Positions 21,932 through 33,222 of a DNA stretch of 64,000 nucleotides are shown here, piece by piece. This DNA comes from Amaurobius ferox (Eukaryota; Arthropoda; Arachnida; Araneae; Amaurobiidae). The notes beneath the pieces were generated by a model, which worked only from the letters and a program-made list of their open reading frames with translations, had not been told where the DNA came from and ran no database searches. Location: assembly GCA_951213105.1 (NCBI GenBank), contig OX578152.1, positions 74,577,180-74,641,179 on the forward strand, written 5' to 3'. A program made the position numbers and the translations under genes. Numbering within the stretch: position 1 is the first letter of the stretch; every line of letters begins with the position of its first letter.

Positions 21932-22350
21932 TTTTTACTTTCTCATGAGTTGTATTGAGAATCTATTGTTTACACGAAAATTTTCGATTTCTATATTTTG
22001 ATGGCAATATATGTTATAGGACCTTCTGAGAACGTTTTAACAACTTTTGGAATGATGTCCATCTGTCTGTCTTCCAAGTGATAGTTTCCTTGTGTACACA
22101 ATATTTGCGACAAATATTAGTGGATTTTCACGGATTTTTGTATACGGCTTTGTTAACGAAACATCTAGAATTACATAGATTTTTTTTAAACTTAAATTCG
22201 AGCGAAAACTTCGAAATTTTATGTTTTCTTAACATGTCAGCATAGGACGAAATTTAATATAATCATGCATAAAAGGGGTTATTTATGGCTCAATGATCGC
22301 GAAACTGGATAGTTTTTAATCATTGTTTTAATCACCCGTTTTGCAACATT
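21932..22350 (-). repeat. Third hairpin-ended subfamily, minus copy
   Basis: On the minus strand this ends TTCTCAATACAACTCATGAG then AAAGTAAAAA, a hairpin with stem TTCTCA/TGAGAA and the same AGTAAAAA tail as the other HER subfamilies. The body aligns with 20515-20927 in reverse. Confidence 0.5.
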
Positions 22351-22680
22351 TCGAATTGAATAAAAAAGTATAGAAATAGAGGCCCGAATTGTCTGTCTAT
22401 TCACAGCCGGTCTACACTCAGGCCGTGGCGCCAGAATCATGAGGTGACGCTAGAAGGGGAACTCTCGCTAACTCGGGAAAACTTGCAAATTGAGAGTTAA
22501 AAAATATTTCAAAATAATTACACTTTTACTCATTTCTATGCCGAAATTTTAGCACAGTTAATTTCATAAAGATTATCTAAACTTAGATGGGGGGGGGGAG
22601 ATGTTTTTTACTGGAGCTCCCACAAAGCAAGAACTACTCTGTCTAAATGATTAGAAAATTATATATAATCTAGATCCTTT
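22351..22680. other. Unassigned stretch with G9 run
   Basis: There is a moderately GC-rich patch at 22400-22480 (TCAGGCCGTGGCGCCAGAAT) and a run of nine or more G at about 22591-22600. I see no gene. Confidence 0.4.
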
Positions 22681-23290
22681 TGCAGTTACAAACCCAGTGT
22701 TAATGAACTACAACAGTTCTGAAAGTTCCTTTCTTATTTAAAATTCTAATAGCTTCCAGAAAAATATAATAAGACAAACTATTATTATTTTTTTCTCGAT
22801 AAAGTATGAATGCTAATAATAAAATTTTTACTACTTTTTTTTAAAGGCATGATCACTAAAGTTGTAGATCATGGAATTTATAGGGAGAATTGTTTAACTA
22901 CAATAGTTCTGAAAGTAAGTTGATAATATTGATGTAATAGTAAATGATTGTCGTTTTGCTTATTTGAGGGCAGGGGAGGTTAGAAAATTAAAAGTATAGA
23001 TTGTAGTATTAGCTTTGAGTTAGTCCTCAAATTCTCAAAATAAGACTGCGAAGCTCATTTGTCAATCTGACTATCCTTATCACTGCTCTAGAAAACATAA
23101 AGTGATTTTAGATGCGAATTTAATATATCTGTGGGATTTTAATTAAATCCTTCCTAATATAAACATTATTTATTAAATATTTCGTCTTTGTCGAAGACTT
23201 TCTGCTCATTATTAAGTAAAATTTTATGAAAGGTTATTTGACTTTTATTTATAAGCCTCAATTGATCTCAAGTACGAATTTAACTACGAG

Positions 23291-23654
23291 TAATCCGCAA
23301 GTTTCGCATATATCAGCAAGCCTCGGAGTTTCTGTGTTTTAAGTTCGTTAAGCTGAACGGGCTTGTGCAACAGTATATCTGTTTTCTGTATACAGATCTC
23401 TTTGTTTCTACAGCTAGTCGCTGCACGGCTTATTTTCGGTTAATAAAGAAGTTGGATTTAATTCCTAGGTATCTGTGTCATTGCCTTAGACGTTAAGACT
23501 ACTTTGAGTTATCCCAGAATACATTCCAAGTATCTAAGATACGAGTTAGGGACTTTATAATGGCTTGTTATATGCCCCAAAATTCATGCACCCCATTTCA
23601 GGACTGACTGAACTTCAATTAACCAAGACTTCTTTTATTACATTGTTTAAGAAA
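23291..23654. other. Spacer between duplicated units, LTR-like signals
   Basis: The spacer contains GTTAATAAAGAAGTTGG, a poly(A)-signal-like motif, after a short inverted TATCTGTTTTCTGTATACAGAT. An LTR fragment would fit, but no TG..CA ends or target duplication are evident. Confidence 0.25.
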
Positions 23655-23835
23655 GTAGTTTAAAAATATATTTAAATTCTCTCCTATTTAAAATTTTAAT
23701 AACCTCCAGAAAAAAATGAAACATATTTTTATTATATATTTTTCGGTGACGCTGATTAACTACAGACTTAATTGCAGATTTTATTTAAACGATAAGATCA
23801 TTAACGTTGTAAGTCATAGAATTTATGGGTAGAAA

Positions 23836-24067
23836 CAGAGATCGAAATATTGCCTATACAGGCATATTTCACGCTTTAAAATAAGCAAATACTCTTTATA
23901 AATGAAGTCATGCGTGTTTTTACGCACCGATTATGTAAACAGCAAAAAAATTTTTTTAGGGTAATCGTACATTTGTTAAAAATTACTCCTCTGGAAAACA
24001 AGATACTCCTTCAAGTCAAGACAGGAAGTATTTTTACTCTTCTGGAAAAATTCTAGCTCGGTCTCTG
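23836..24067. mobile_element. hAT-type MITE, 232 bp, with 8 bp target duplication
   Basis: It begins CAGAGATCGAA and ends with the complement of CAGAGACCGAG. GGTAGAAA flanks it exactly on both sides (23828-23835 and 24068-24075). An 8 bp duplication and CAG-type ends are hallmarks of hAT elements. The paralogous unit 1 shows the unoccupied site near 22880 (TTATAGGGAGAATTGTTTAA). Non-coding. Confidence 0.9.
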
Positions 24068-24430
24068 GGTAGAAATGTTTAACTGCAGTAGTTTTAAAAG
24101 TTATTTGATAATACTAATATAATAGTAAAGGATTGTCCCATTTTTTTCACATTTTTTAAGAACAGAGACCCCTACCAAAGAATCGCTTACAGAGTTAATC
24201 CTCAAAATGAAACTTTGCGAAACTCATTTGCCACACAGGACATCAATTCCTTACCCCAGCCTTGAAAACATAAAGCGATTTCAAGTGTGAATTTATCACA
24301 CAAATGGGATTTTAACCAAATCCTTCCTAATACAAAATCATTTTTAAATATTTTCTTTGTGTGGAAGACTTGATATAAGTTGATTTTTATGAAAGGTTAT
24401 TTGGTTTTCATAAGTCTCAAGTGTATAATA

Positions 24431-25430
24431 CGTGTAACTGAACTAATAGTTTGCATTGCAATATTTTAAATACGAACCAAAAATTATTTTTTTTAATTTT
24501 AAACCAGTTTTAATTAAGCACCAGAAGGTACTGTTGCATAGAAAAATGTAATCAGGGATTTCAATTGTTCAAGTAATTTAAGAGAATTCGCACAAAGGGG
24601 ACGTTACAAGAATAAGAATCGCGCTCCCATTACAAATCGGTTTCGGCCTTAGTGAATCGGTTTTACCTGTTTTAGGGATCCTCGGCCGAAATAGCCGGTA
24701 TCAAAATCATTTTTATGTGCTGCATATTTGCTGAAGTCAATCAGATCAGTTACAGTTAGCCAATTTAGCAGAATTCATTTACAACAGAATATTATAGCTC
24801 GCCAAGTGGTATGGCTGCCAATTTTTTTCTGACATTACGATCATCGGCTATTTATGCTGTAGAGCGCAAGAAAATCGTGAAACAAAACGTGCTGATATCT
24901 GTAATGGCAGTTCAGTTTCATGTTAGAAATTTGGACCATAAATGTAATTTTGTGTTTAAGTTTTCTACATATGTTGCAGCTGCAGATAATAAGACAGCGG
25001 AAATCAGATTGTTAGAACAGGAACTAGGGGAAGATGCCATGTACCTGGCTTTTTTTTTTTTTTTTTTTTTATTTGGTTTAAAATTTCGAGAATAGCCAAC
25101 GACGATTTCTGGTAATTTTGGCGAAAATTTGGTGAAATGGACACATAGATAAACAGATGTTCTTAACTATATGCAATAATGTGCAACCTTAAGAAAATGT
25201 TTATTAAAAATATGGTGTCTATTATTTATAAAAACAATTATTATGTTCTGGAGTTTGGGGAGGAAAATTTACTCAAGCAGAAGCTAGAAAAACTAATTTC
25301 TTTACAAAGCTGTGCTAACCGATTAATATCATTACCAGAAAGTGATAAAAATACTAATTCTCATTATGATATATATATATACACAAAGACAAAGATTAAT
25401 GACGATATAAGACATTCTGTTTTGATTTTT
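24431..25430. other. Unassigned sequence with T21 run
   Basis: This 1 kb contains a plus-strand frame at 24811-25095 whose translation I do not recognise and which ends in a poly-Phe run encoded by 21 T (25050-25070). A poly-T could be the antisense of a retroposed poly(A) tail. A second frame at 25179-25613 runs into the SINE and is not a gene. Confidence 0.4.
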
Positions 25431-25440
25431 AAAAATGATG

Positions 25441-25795
25441 ACTTCTTCTTCGACCCAGATCGTCCGACCTACCCGAAAGGCGGCCGTCCAAACAGCTGCT
25501 TATGTCTCAGAACGAGTCGGACGGTCTGGGTTTTCGACCTACCCGAAGGTGTAAGGTATCTGTTCGGACGGCCGAGAAGTACCACCCAATTTAGATCGGA
25601 ACCCCGCCGGTGAGGCATCCATAGGGACCATACCCTCCTTCCCTTACCACCAGCCTCTCAGAAGGACTTACGGACCCACGTGTTTAACGTGATCGTACAC
25701 CGCGTAAATACTGCGACAGTTTGGGCAGAGGCGAGAATCGAACTCGGGTCGTCCGAGCGAAATCCCAGGGCATCGTCCACTGGGCTGTCGCCCCC
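25441..25795 (-). mobile_element. tRNA-derived SINE, copy 1
   Basis: On the minus strand the head has an A box (GACAGCCCAGTGG, about 25776-25788) and a B box (GAGTTCGATTC, 25735-25745), the internal Pol III promoter of a tRNA. A body with GGTCCGTAAGTCC-type blocks follows, and the tail is (GAA)n. The 10 bp target duplication AAAAATGATG is perfect (25431-25440 and 25796-25805). Near the tail an extra segment (25452-25530) is an inverted copy of the CCCAGATCGTCCGAC block and forms a foldback that the other two copies lack. SINEs are mobilised by LINE reverse transcriptases. Confidence 0.9.
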
Positions 25796-25805
25796 AAAAA
25801 TGATG

Positions 25806-26625
25806 CATGGAATTTATTTTCTGTTACAAATTAGATTCTAGGAATATAATTTTTTAGTCGAAAATAACAGCAGTAAAATTTGTAACTGAATGGGCTTACC
25901 AAAATTTAAGATAATATATACACTGGTAGTCTATCTTCGATTTTTTCATTAAAATCTGTAAACATTAAATCAAATTACCTTAGATGCACAAAAAAAAAAC
26001 AATATATAAGTGCAGTGTATAATATAAAATTAAATTAGGTTAAATGACATACTGAACATCCGGAAAATTAAATAGCCTATCAAAATGCAGTAATTGCTTC
26101 TAAAAAAAATTGTAAACCTAGTACATATTCTCTCCTTTCGAAGTTTTGTAAGAAACTAATTACAGATAATTGGCAAATATTCGTAGATAAAGTAATTTCT
26201 GTTCGAAATAAAGCTGCTAGAGTTATATTATATTTACCAACAGTTAATTTTGTTCTCAAATTTACAATAAATATTTGATTTGCTTTGTTAGTGAGCACAA
26301 ACTATTCATAAAATAATTGTCCAATTTCAATATCAAGACAACTCCAAATTGTAACTGTAAGAAGTCACGTGATGTTGATCAGTATGTTTCGAATATCTGC
26401 GTTCTAAAAAAATTATTTAACTCTACCAACTTATCAACTTGTTTGGTTTTCTAACGTCTGCAAATATAAAAGTTCTATGGATGAAATCAAGAACTGTATT
26501 CTTATTGTCCAAAACATAGCAGATAGTATAACCTAGATTATCAAAATGTATGGAAACACGCTAATTTATAAAAAAGTGCGTGTTACACTCCTGTATAATT
26601 TTCTGGATGCATAGTCCATTTTCCT
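25806..26625. other. Unassigned AT-rich stretch
   Basis: No gene or recognised repeat. The short minus frame at 26080-26298 has no family I can name. Confidence 0.45.
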
Positions 26626-26631
26626 TTTCTT

Positions 26632-26862
26632 TACTTTTGATGATTTTGATACGTTTACTTTTGATGATTTTGATACGTTTACTTTTGATGATTTTGATAC
26701 GTTTACTTTTGATGATTTTGATACGTTTACTTTTGATGATTTTGATGCGTTGACTTTTGATGATTTTGATACGTTTGCTTTTGATGAATTTGATACGTTT
26801 ACTTTTGATGATTTTGATACGTTTACTTTTGATGATTTTGATACGTTTACTTTTGATACGTT
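26632..26862. repeat. 24 bp minisatellite, nine copies
   Basis: The unit GATGATTTTGATACGTTTAC plus TTTT is repeated nine times with a few substitutions, and a partial tenth copy follows. Because 24 is divisible by three, the minus strand reads an unbroken KRIKIIKS octapeptide repeat inside a frame at 26561-26977. The low complexity and lack of gene context argue against a real protein. Confidence 0.9.
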
Positions 26863-26869
26863 TATTGAT

Positions 26870-27660
26870 CACGCACGATTTTATACGTTTATTGCCCTGT
26901 ATATTATGATCTAACAGTAATTTATGTATTTTGCAACTTAAATATTTTCTAAATGTATTAAATTTTACGAAGACCATTATGCAAATCTTGTCTCACGGTT
27001 GTAGGCTGTGTATAAGAGCCCATGTTCGTTACATCTTAAGCAATTTAAATTGCCACTGATCAAGGACGTAATGACGTCCAAAAGCGGTCTGGATTTGTAA
27101 TTTTATGTACGTCATAGATGGTGTTTCTATTAAAGTCCATTTAGTTTACCAAATTTGATTGTATTAATTTAAAGTTGTTAACCTGGATTAGCTTGTGAGT
27201 TGAATTGTTATTGTTGTTTTTATTCCTGATCTGGTTGGTCAATGTTATCTTGTTTTGCTTATTTCGCTGTTTCTATTTCTGTCAATTTTTTTTTTGTAAA
27301 TATTTAAATGCCATTTTGCCATTTTATGTATTATTAAATTCTAACATTTATTATTTCCCAATGTATTTATTGGTTGAATACATAAACCTGCTTGTATACG
27401 AAAATATACTCTTTAGTGTTATAATTTAAAATACAAATACAGGCGGAGAATCTTGCGTTTTCCGGAATGACCGGGGTCTGGGTGGGTCTTAAATTACTGG
27501 ATGACTATATATATTATCTATATATGTTTATGCATGTCTAAATATACTTGTGTATTGTCTATGTAGTATATTGTCTATGTTTGTCTAAGTGTATTGTTCT
27601 CGGCCATCCGTTGTAACTGCACTGCAAATTTCGGGTAAACGGGACAGCCAGTGTAATAAA
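26870..27660. other. Unassigned stretch
   Basis: A GACGTAATGACGTC palindrome-like motif lies near 27065. A (TA)-rich patch with TCTATATATG follows at 27505-27530, and then a TTGTCTATGT direct duplication (27547-27585). The hydrophobic frame at 27205-27429 is a T-rich chance frame. Confidence 0.4.
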
Positions 27661-27665
27661 AGAAA

Positions 27666-28430
27666 TCTGATGTGTGCAGCACATGACTTTCCTTATATAA
27701 TGCAATGAATTTACTACTTTTACAGTAAAAAAAAGATTACTTTTATAGTAGATATTTATATTCTTTCCAAGATAATGAATTTTCGTCAAAGAGTCGTCAT
27801 TTTCATTGATATAGCGTCATTTTTATCTATTTGGCGAGATTTTCGTTAATTTAGCAGCATTTTAAAAAGTCGCCAAGTTGGCGACATTCCAACAAATTCG
27901 TCGCCAAAGTCTCGCCAAGCGTTATGGACGGAGAAATAAGTTATTCTTACAGCAGATAAATGACTATTGGCGTTCAAATACAAAAGTATTACTCAAAGTA
28001 TCTTTTTTCATGAAAGGAACGAGCTAGATCCACGAGAATGATGTCTCCAAATTTATGGCATGGTATTACATATGAAAAGTGAACATGTTTCTCAATAGGA
28101 AATATTTTTTTTATTTTATATGATTTTTTAATACTGTTTTTAAAAAGTGTGCAATATTTCAAAAACAGTTCATGTTAACGTTCTAAAATTTATGTCAATC
28201 GTTTTCTAATGAAAAATTACATAAGAAATGTGTATTTGCGTAATTTTATTAGAGGTTTTGATTTTTTGACGATTTTTTCAAAATTTCACTCGAAAATTTA
28301 GGGGGGTTCTGAACATTTAATTGCGTATAAAAACAATAGGCTTCCAGTGTTTACGGATTGTAATTTTTGTACCAAATTTCGTTCGAATCGGTACATTCGT
28401 TCGCCAGTTATCGTCTCCACAGACTCACTG

Positions 28431-28461
<31 letters not shown>

Positions 28462-28594
28462 CATCACTTCAAAAATGTTCAATTCGTGATCAGGGATGCT
28501 TGAAACGTGCTCTCCCGTCGAAAACTCGAATTCGAATTTTGGACCTCGTCATAATACTTTCCTTATACGTTATTGTATATAAGGAAAGTAATAA
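27666..28594 (+). mobile_element. Hairpin-ended repeat, long form, complete
   Basis: 5' end: TCTGATGTGTGCAGCACATG then ACTTTCCTTATAT. 3' end: hairpin CTTTCCTT/AAGGAAAG with 3' arm ATATAAGGAAAGTAATAA. The interior carries the GTCATTTTTATCTATTTGGCG motifs (27790-27910), CTAGATCCACGAGAATGATG, and a CACACACAGAGAGAG microsatellite (28431-28461). The 5' and 3' terminal words are exact complements, as in the short form but with a different sequence. Confidence 0.75.
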
Positions 28595-29015
28595 AATCCT
28601 AAGAAAATGTGACACGTTGTATATTTATTAACTTCTAATTATTGCATCAATATTTTATTTAACCTTCATTAGTTTTAAACCAAAGAAAAATACTTAGCGG
28701 ATTACACTTAACTTTACCACCTAAGTCCAAACAAAGATATTGGGGCATAAATTGGAGTGGGATCTGATTGAAAAGGATATTTCGTGCATCATTTGATTTG
28801 TCTCATCTGAAAGCTAAATTTCATGTTTTTATAAGAGACACTTTTTAATAGAGGGCAATAAAAATTTGGATATTTTAATAAAATTTATTTCAAGACATCT
28901 TCAGTTATATCTTAATGATGTATTTAAATAAATGAAACATGTTTTGCTTTAACATATATAGTGTTTCTTATCTAGAATTTTTTGAAATGAAAAAAGAAAA
29001 TCGAAGTATATTTTT
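28595..29015. other. Unassigned AT-rich stretch
   Basis: No gene, RNA or repeat recognised. Confidence 0.45.
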
Positions 29016-29017
29016 TT

Positions 29018-29520
29018 TCATTTTCTACCATATTTTTCTGCATGGTAATGTATAGGAAAAATATTGGAGTCGTGTTGAAAATTAGAATTCGAATTTTCGA
29101 CGGATTTACTTGTTTTGAGATCTCTAGGCCACCAAATTATTTTTAGCGTCACGTCTACGTTTGTGTGAGCCTTCATGCCTTTCGATGTATATCTGTAATG
29201 CTTGTGTGTCCACTCTAGCTCAACAACTATTTGACGGAATTTCATGAATTTGATAATTGAGTAATTTCTGCTTCACCCTGGTGATAATTAAACTTTGGAA
29301 TTTGAAAAAAATTAACTGGTTTATTTTCTCGAAATGGCTTGTAAAATTCAATAAAAGAGATAATGAAACATGCTTAAATGTAATAATTAAATTCTTGTTT
29401 TACATAATTTTTTTATGACAAAATGGGGAAAAACATTATTAAAATAACCAATTCTTGAGATTTTTAAGTTTCTCGAAATTTTTTGTGACTTGGCACCATT
29501 TTAAATTGCGCTAGGTCGCT
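29018..29520 (-). repeat. Decayed hairpin-ended repeat
   Basis: From TGCATGGTAATGTATAGGAA (terminal hairpin remnant) through TTTTTAGCGTCACGTCTACG, CCACTCTAGCTCAACAACTA and GAGATTTTTAAGTTTCTCGA, this follows the short-form HER body on the minus strand but with heavy divergence. Confidence 0.6.
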
Positions 29521-30580
29521 AAACATTAAAAACATAGATTTAATTTAAATAAAGTATCCTATTGATGTATTATTTTGTGCTAAGGCACTGAAATTAATGT
29601 ATAAAGAGAAAAAGACCAATATGGATATAAGTCTGTTGAAAGTCATATGCTGGCGATATAGCCATTTTAATTTGGAAAAAATTAAAAAGTGAGTCCTGGA
29701 AAAGTTGAACTGTAACATACAAAAACTAATTCTAAGTTGTTGTTTTTTAATTTTATCGTTGTTATGAATCAACATTTGAAGTTTTTAAAACTATAAATAT
29801 ATATTTATCTAAGAAACTTGTTAATACCAGTACAGGTTTACTAGTTTCAGTAATAAATTGAGTTCCAATAACTAGTTTCAATGATAAAAAAGCTTAAGGT
29901 TGATAGTCCCAGAACCATCCGATAGGTGGCGTTCCTAAAGTTCCGATTACGCCCTCTCTGTAACCATATAAGTCAAAATTATAAGGTTATTTTTAAGGGA
30001 ACTTTAACCCAGCCTATCTTGCCCGTGTTAAATTTGCTAACTTCATGTTTCTTAACTATATATATTATCAGCACAAAACTTTCACAATTACAAAATGGAA
30101 TATTTTTACACGTCTCATTTTTATTAACATCACAAAATTTTCATTTTCTCCAGAAATTTGTCATTATGATTTTACCCCAAGGTTACTTTTTTTAGCCAAA
30201 ATGTTACAACATTTATTTTTGTTAAAAATAGTGTAGAGAAATTAATTTCTAACTCTCATGTTAAAATGTGCACAGGCATGATCTAAATATGCTATACAAT
30301 TTTCAAATCGTTGTTTCCAGTAGTTGTGTCCAGTACAAAAATATATTCTAATAAAACAGCGAAATAACATTCAAGTACCACTGACTCTGAGGGTGGCATA
30401 TGGAAACAACAAATAATTTATTTCTTGTTTGTGGATTTATTAATGTAATACATCGTTGGAAAGAGAACATTATTAACCATCGATAAGACAGATAATAAAA
30501 TTCAACCAGTTTTCCGATTATGTGTTATGAAGCATAACATTTAATTGCTCATTTATTTGCAGAAAATGAAAATAAATTTT
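29521..30580. other. Unassigned AT-rich stretch
   Basis: About 1 kb without a supported gene. The frames at 29545-29775 and 29926-30236 have no recognised domains. Confidence 0.45.
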
Positions 30581-31900
30581 CATGCCCCGGGTTAGCCCCA
30601 GGAATAAAAGAGGGCGGGAGTAGCAATTACTTAATGCAAGTAATTTGTATGAAAATATTTTCTACAGCGATGCCTCCTCACAGTCAAGATGGGACTGTGT
30701 GGCGCCATGGTTTGAATGGTTCATGACAGTGGTTGTAAATGTTCATAAAAGGGAGCTTGTAACAAATGTCAAATTGTAAAACTACAAATATCTAGAAATT
30801 TATAGCCCTTGTCAGGTGTTGCTCACATCGAGGCCCGGTCCAGGACCTCCCGGTGTGGGTACCCTCCGGTCACCAATTTCTATTGGGACGCATAAGAAAT
30901 GAGCGCCACTTCGCAGGCCAGTAAAATTAGTCGGAATTAGAACCGCCCTTGCCTCGCACATAAGTGAAACATCGATTGAGAAGACGGTGACTTCCACCCC
31001 AGTGTTGTTCCCCCCTTTTCAAAATCTTAAGGGACTCAAATTTAAAATGTAAAAAATCAGACTCAATTCTGATCTTGTGAGGAAAGATCTCCAAGTGCAT
31101 GACACTGGTTTTCGAAGCCCGATACGATATGCATTTCGATGCAGTTTTAGGCACGGTGTTCGCTGCCCCCTCTAGCGTCAGCCAGATGCATACAGCACGG
31201 AATCAACGCCTTTTTCACCCATTACGACCACGTACACTCAGGTGTAGCTCGTAGTCCGGCGTAACCTTTCAGCCAACAAAGTTCATGGCCGCTCTAAGCC
31301 AAATCGAGCTAGGACAGAGCCAGATCGAGAGTTGCATTCATCGGGCCGTGGCTGTCATAGCAACAGCGAGGACTTAGCCACGTTTGATACGCAGTACCAC
31401 ACAGCTCTGGAAATAGACGGCGTAGTGTGGGCTACCCTTTGGACCCTTACACTACATTTAAGTCATAACAACTGTGTGTACTGCAAGACCGGTTCTCGAT
31501 AGCAGTGTTGATCTCATCTCACGACCGGGTTGCGAGGTTCCAAATTTGGGCCTCTATGCAGCACGCGTCACCCGTCAACTGAGTGCTTCACCAGTCATCG
31601 GTACGGCATGGTGAGGAATGCCACCGTAAAGTTCATGTGGGATGCGACCCAACTGGCATCGGCCTGCACGTAGTTCTCGGTTCTCCAGAACCGCTGTGCC
31701 AATCCACAATTGGAAGAAGGAGAGTGTAGCAAACTGTGATCACCGAATCCGCGATATGGTATCCAGAATTCAGCGATATCTCCAACAAACAGTGCATCCT
31801 GACGAACTGTGTTTTATTGAATACCCGGGACCTCTTAGACTGTGAATTATCCCATGTTGGATTACGAGGCATCTCATCTGAGAGGAGGTATATTTAAGTT
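30581..31900. other. GC-richer island of unknown origin
   Basis: From about 30800 to 31870 base composition is clearly nearer balanced than in the AT-rich surroundings. Several overlapping short frames occur on both strands (minus 30812-30997, 30927-31154 and 31633-31872; plus 31642-31845). None is longer than 80 codons or recognised. The block could be a decayed retroelement or a retroposed transcript. Downstream at 32090-32230 come a TTATTATTATTATC run, TTTAATAAATATG and ACTTTTACAG, which would suit the end of an LTR. Confidence 0.4.
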
Positions 31901-33222
31901 CAATTGCAATGTAATGTGTTATTTGCGTGTTAATATAATCAAAGTGTTAGTGCAAATTTAAGCTGTGGAAATTACTCGTACTGCACAACTTGTATTTAAA
32001 AATTAATGAGAAATTTAAATAGCAAATATATTAATTGGCCCGTAAACTCCGAGGTCAAGCTTGGTGCATTTAAGTGAAGTGTATTTGTATTATTATTATT
32101 ATCATCAATGTTGAATATTTTATGTGTTTAATAAATATGCTAGTGGCCACAAAATCGACTGGTTAGTTTATTGAAACGCAAGTGTACTTTGATCTTTTCA
32201 GATCCCACTATACTTTTACAGGTTCAACTGGGGGGTTCGATGGGTAAGTAGTAGTAGTGTATTTATGTAAATTTCACCTCACCACATTATGGTCCCCTCA
32301 AACGAGGACGCATTTCACAGTTCTTCATGCGGCTTATTTTTTATGCTTTATAATGCCTATTTTGTAAGCGTACTTTAATTAATAACGAACTAATTACAGT
32401 ATAGCAAAACTGGGATAATTATATGAAGTCTGATCTCTTCGGAGTAATTCTAAGGTCTAAGCCATTATTCGGTTCAAAAGTGAACTAACTCCACATCTTA
32501 GATTAAGTAATTCAGAGGCCAAAGATAATAACACACTGATTCAGGATTTTAACTGAAACACATTTATTGTGCGCGTACTAATAACACCGCAACTGGCTGC
32601 GTAAAATGTAGATATACCAAACAGCCAATATTGCACGTTCTCAAAATATACTTAAATATCAATATTGAATTTCGATCGGACCTTATGATAGAACTATCTT
32701 TATGCTAATCAGCGGAATAGAAAATAAATAGCCGATGCTTACCAAAATGAGGCCCTCGAGATCTTGTCCTAGACAACTAGTAGGTACTAGTTCCTTCCTA
32801 TCATAGTTATACCAACATTATAGTACGTTCCACGGATGTAAACCTTCCAACTCCTTCGTACTCGCGCAGTGACTCTACTCGTAGCGACTTCACTCGACTT
32901 TCAACTTACACTCGTATCTTTCCTTCACGATCCGAAACTTATCCTGCTGATCTGCAAGACCGCAGAATGTTACGTAGCTCTGCTCTATTGGTCTACATAA
33001 CGGAACCAGTTAGAAGTAGTTAAAATAAAGTGTACATAAATTAAAACTAACTGAGGGAAATAATAATTAAAGGTCATACAGACCTCATAATTAAAAGAAA
33101 TTTATAAAACTTTCGATTCAACAAAACATTTGCTATGCCTTACGATGTGCAAGTATGAAAAATGCGTTTAGGTTAAAAGTATGACAGTTACTTGTGAATT
33201 TATCCTTGTGAGAAATTTTATT
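31901..33222. other. Unassigned stretch
   Basis: This AT-rich stretch contains a GC-richer patch at 32840-32990 with CTCGCGCAGTGACTCTACTC. It may be LTR or retroelement leader sequence, but no defining end or coding domain was found. Confidence 0.35.

Larger units (their letters stand above)
22690..24430. repeat. Diverged direct duplication (two units)
   Basis: Unit 1 (about 22690-23290) and unit 2 (about 23655-24430) share ordered blocks: TATTTAAAATTCTAATAGCT, CATGGAATTTATAGGGA-type, AATATTGATGTAATAGTAAA, AAAACATAAAGTGATTTTAG, GGGATTTTAATTAAATCCTT and TTTTATGAAAGGTTATTTG. Divergence is clear but the blocks are colinear. Unit 2 alone carries the hAT MITE at 23836-24067. The unit type is unknown. 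Confidence 0.7.

Noticed and set aside
23291..23654. Solo LTR
   Set aside because: An AATAAA-like motif is present but there are no TG..CA ends, primer-binding site or target duplication.
24811..25095. Plus-strand 94-codon frame
   Set aside because: No recognised domain, it ends in a poly-Phe stretch from a T21 run, and there are no splice or promoter signals that would support a gene.
30927..31154. Minus-strand frame with a CFTYVRGKGG segment
   Set aside because: I could not assign it to any family and several frames overlap on both strands, so it is left as part of an unidentified GC-richer island.
32210..32256. Possible micro-exon between ACTTTTACAG and GTAAGTAG
   Set aside because: Splice-like signals surround 22 bases, but there are no neighbouring exons and such signals are common by chance.
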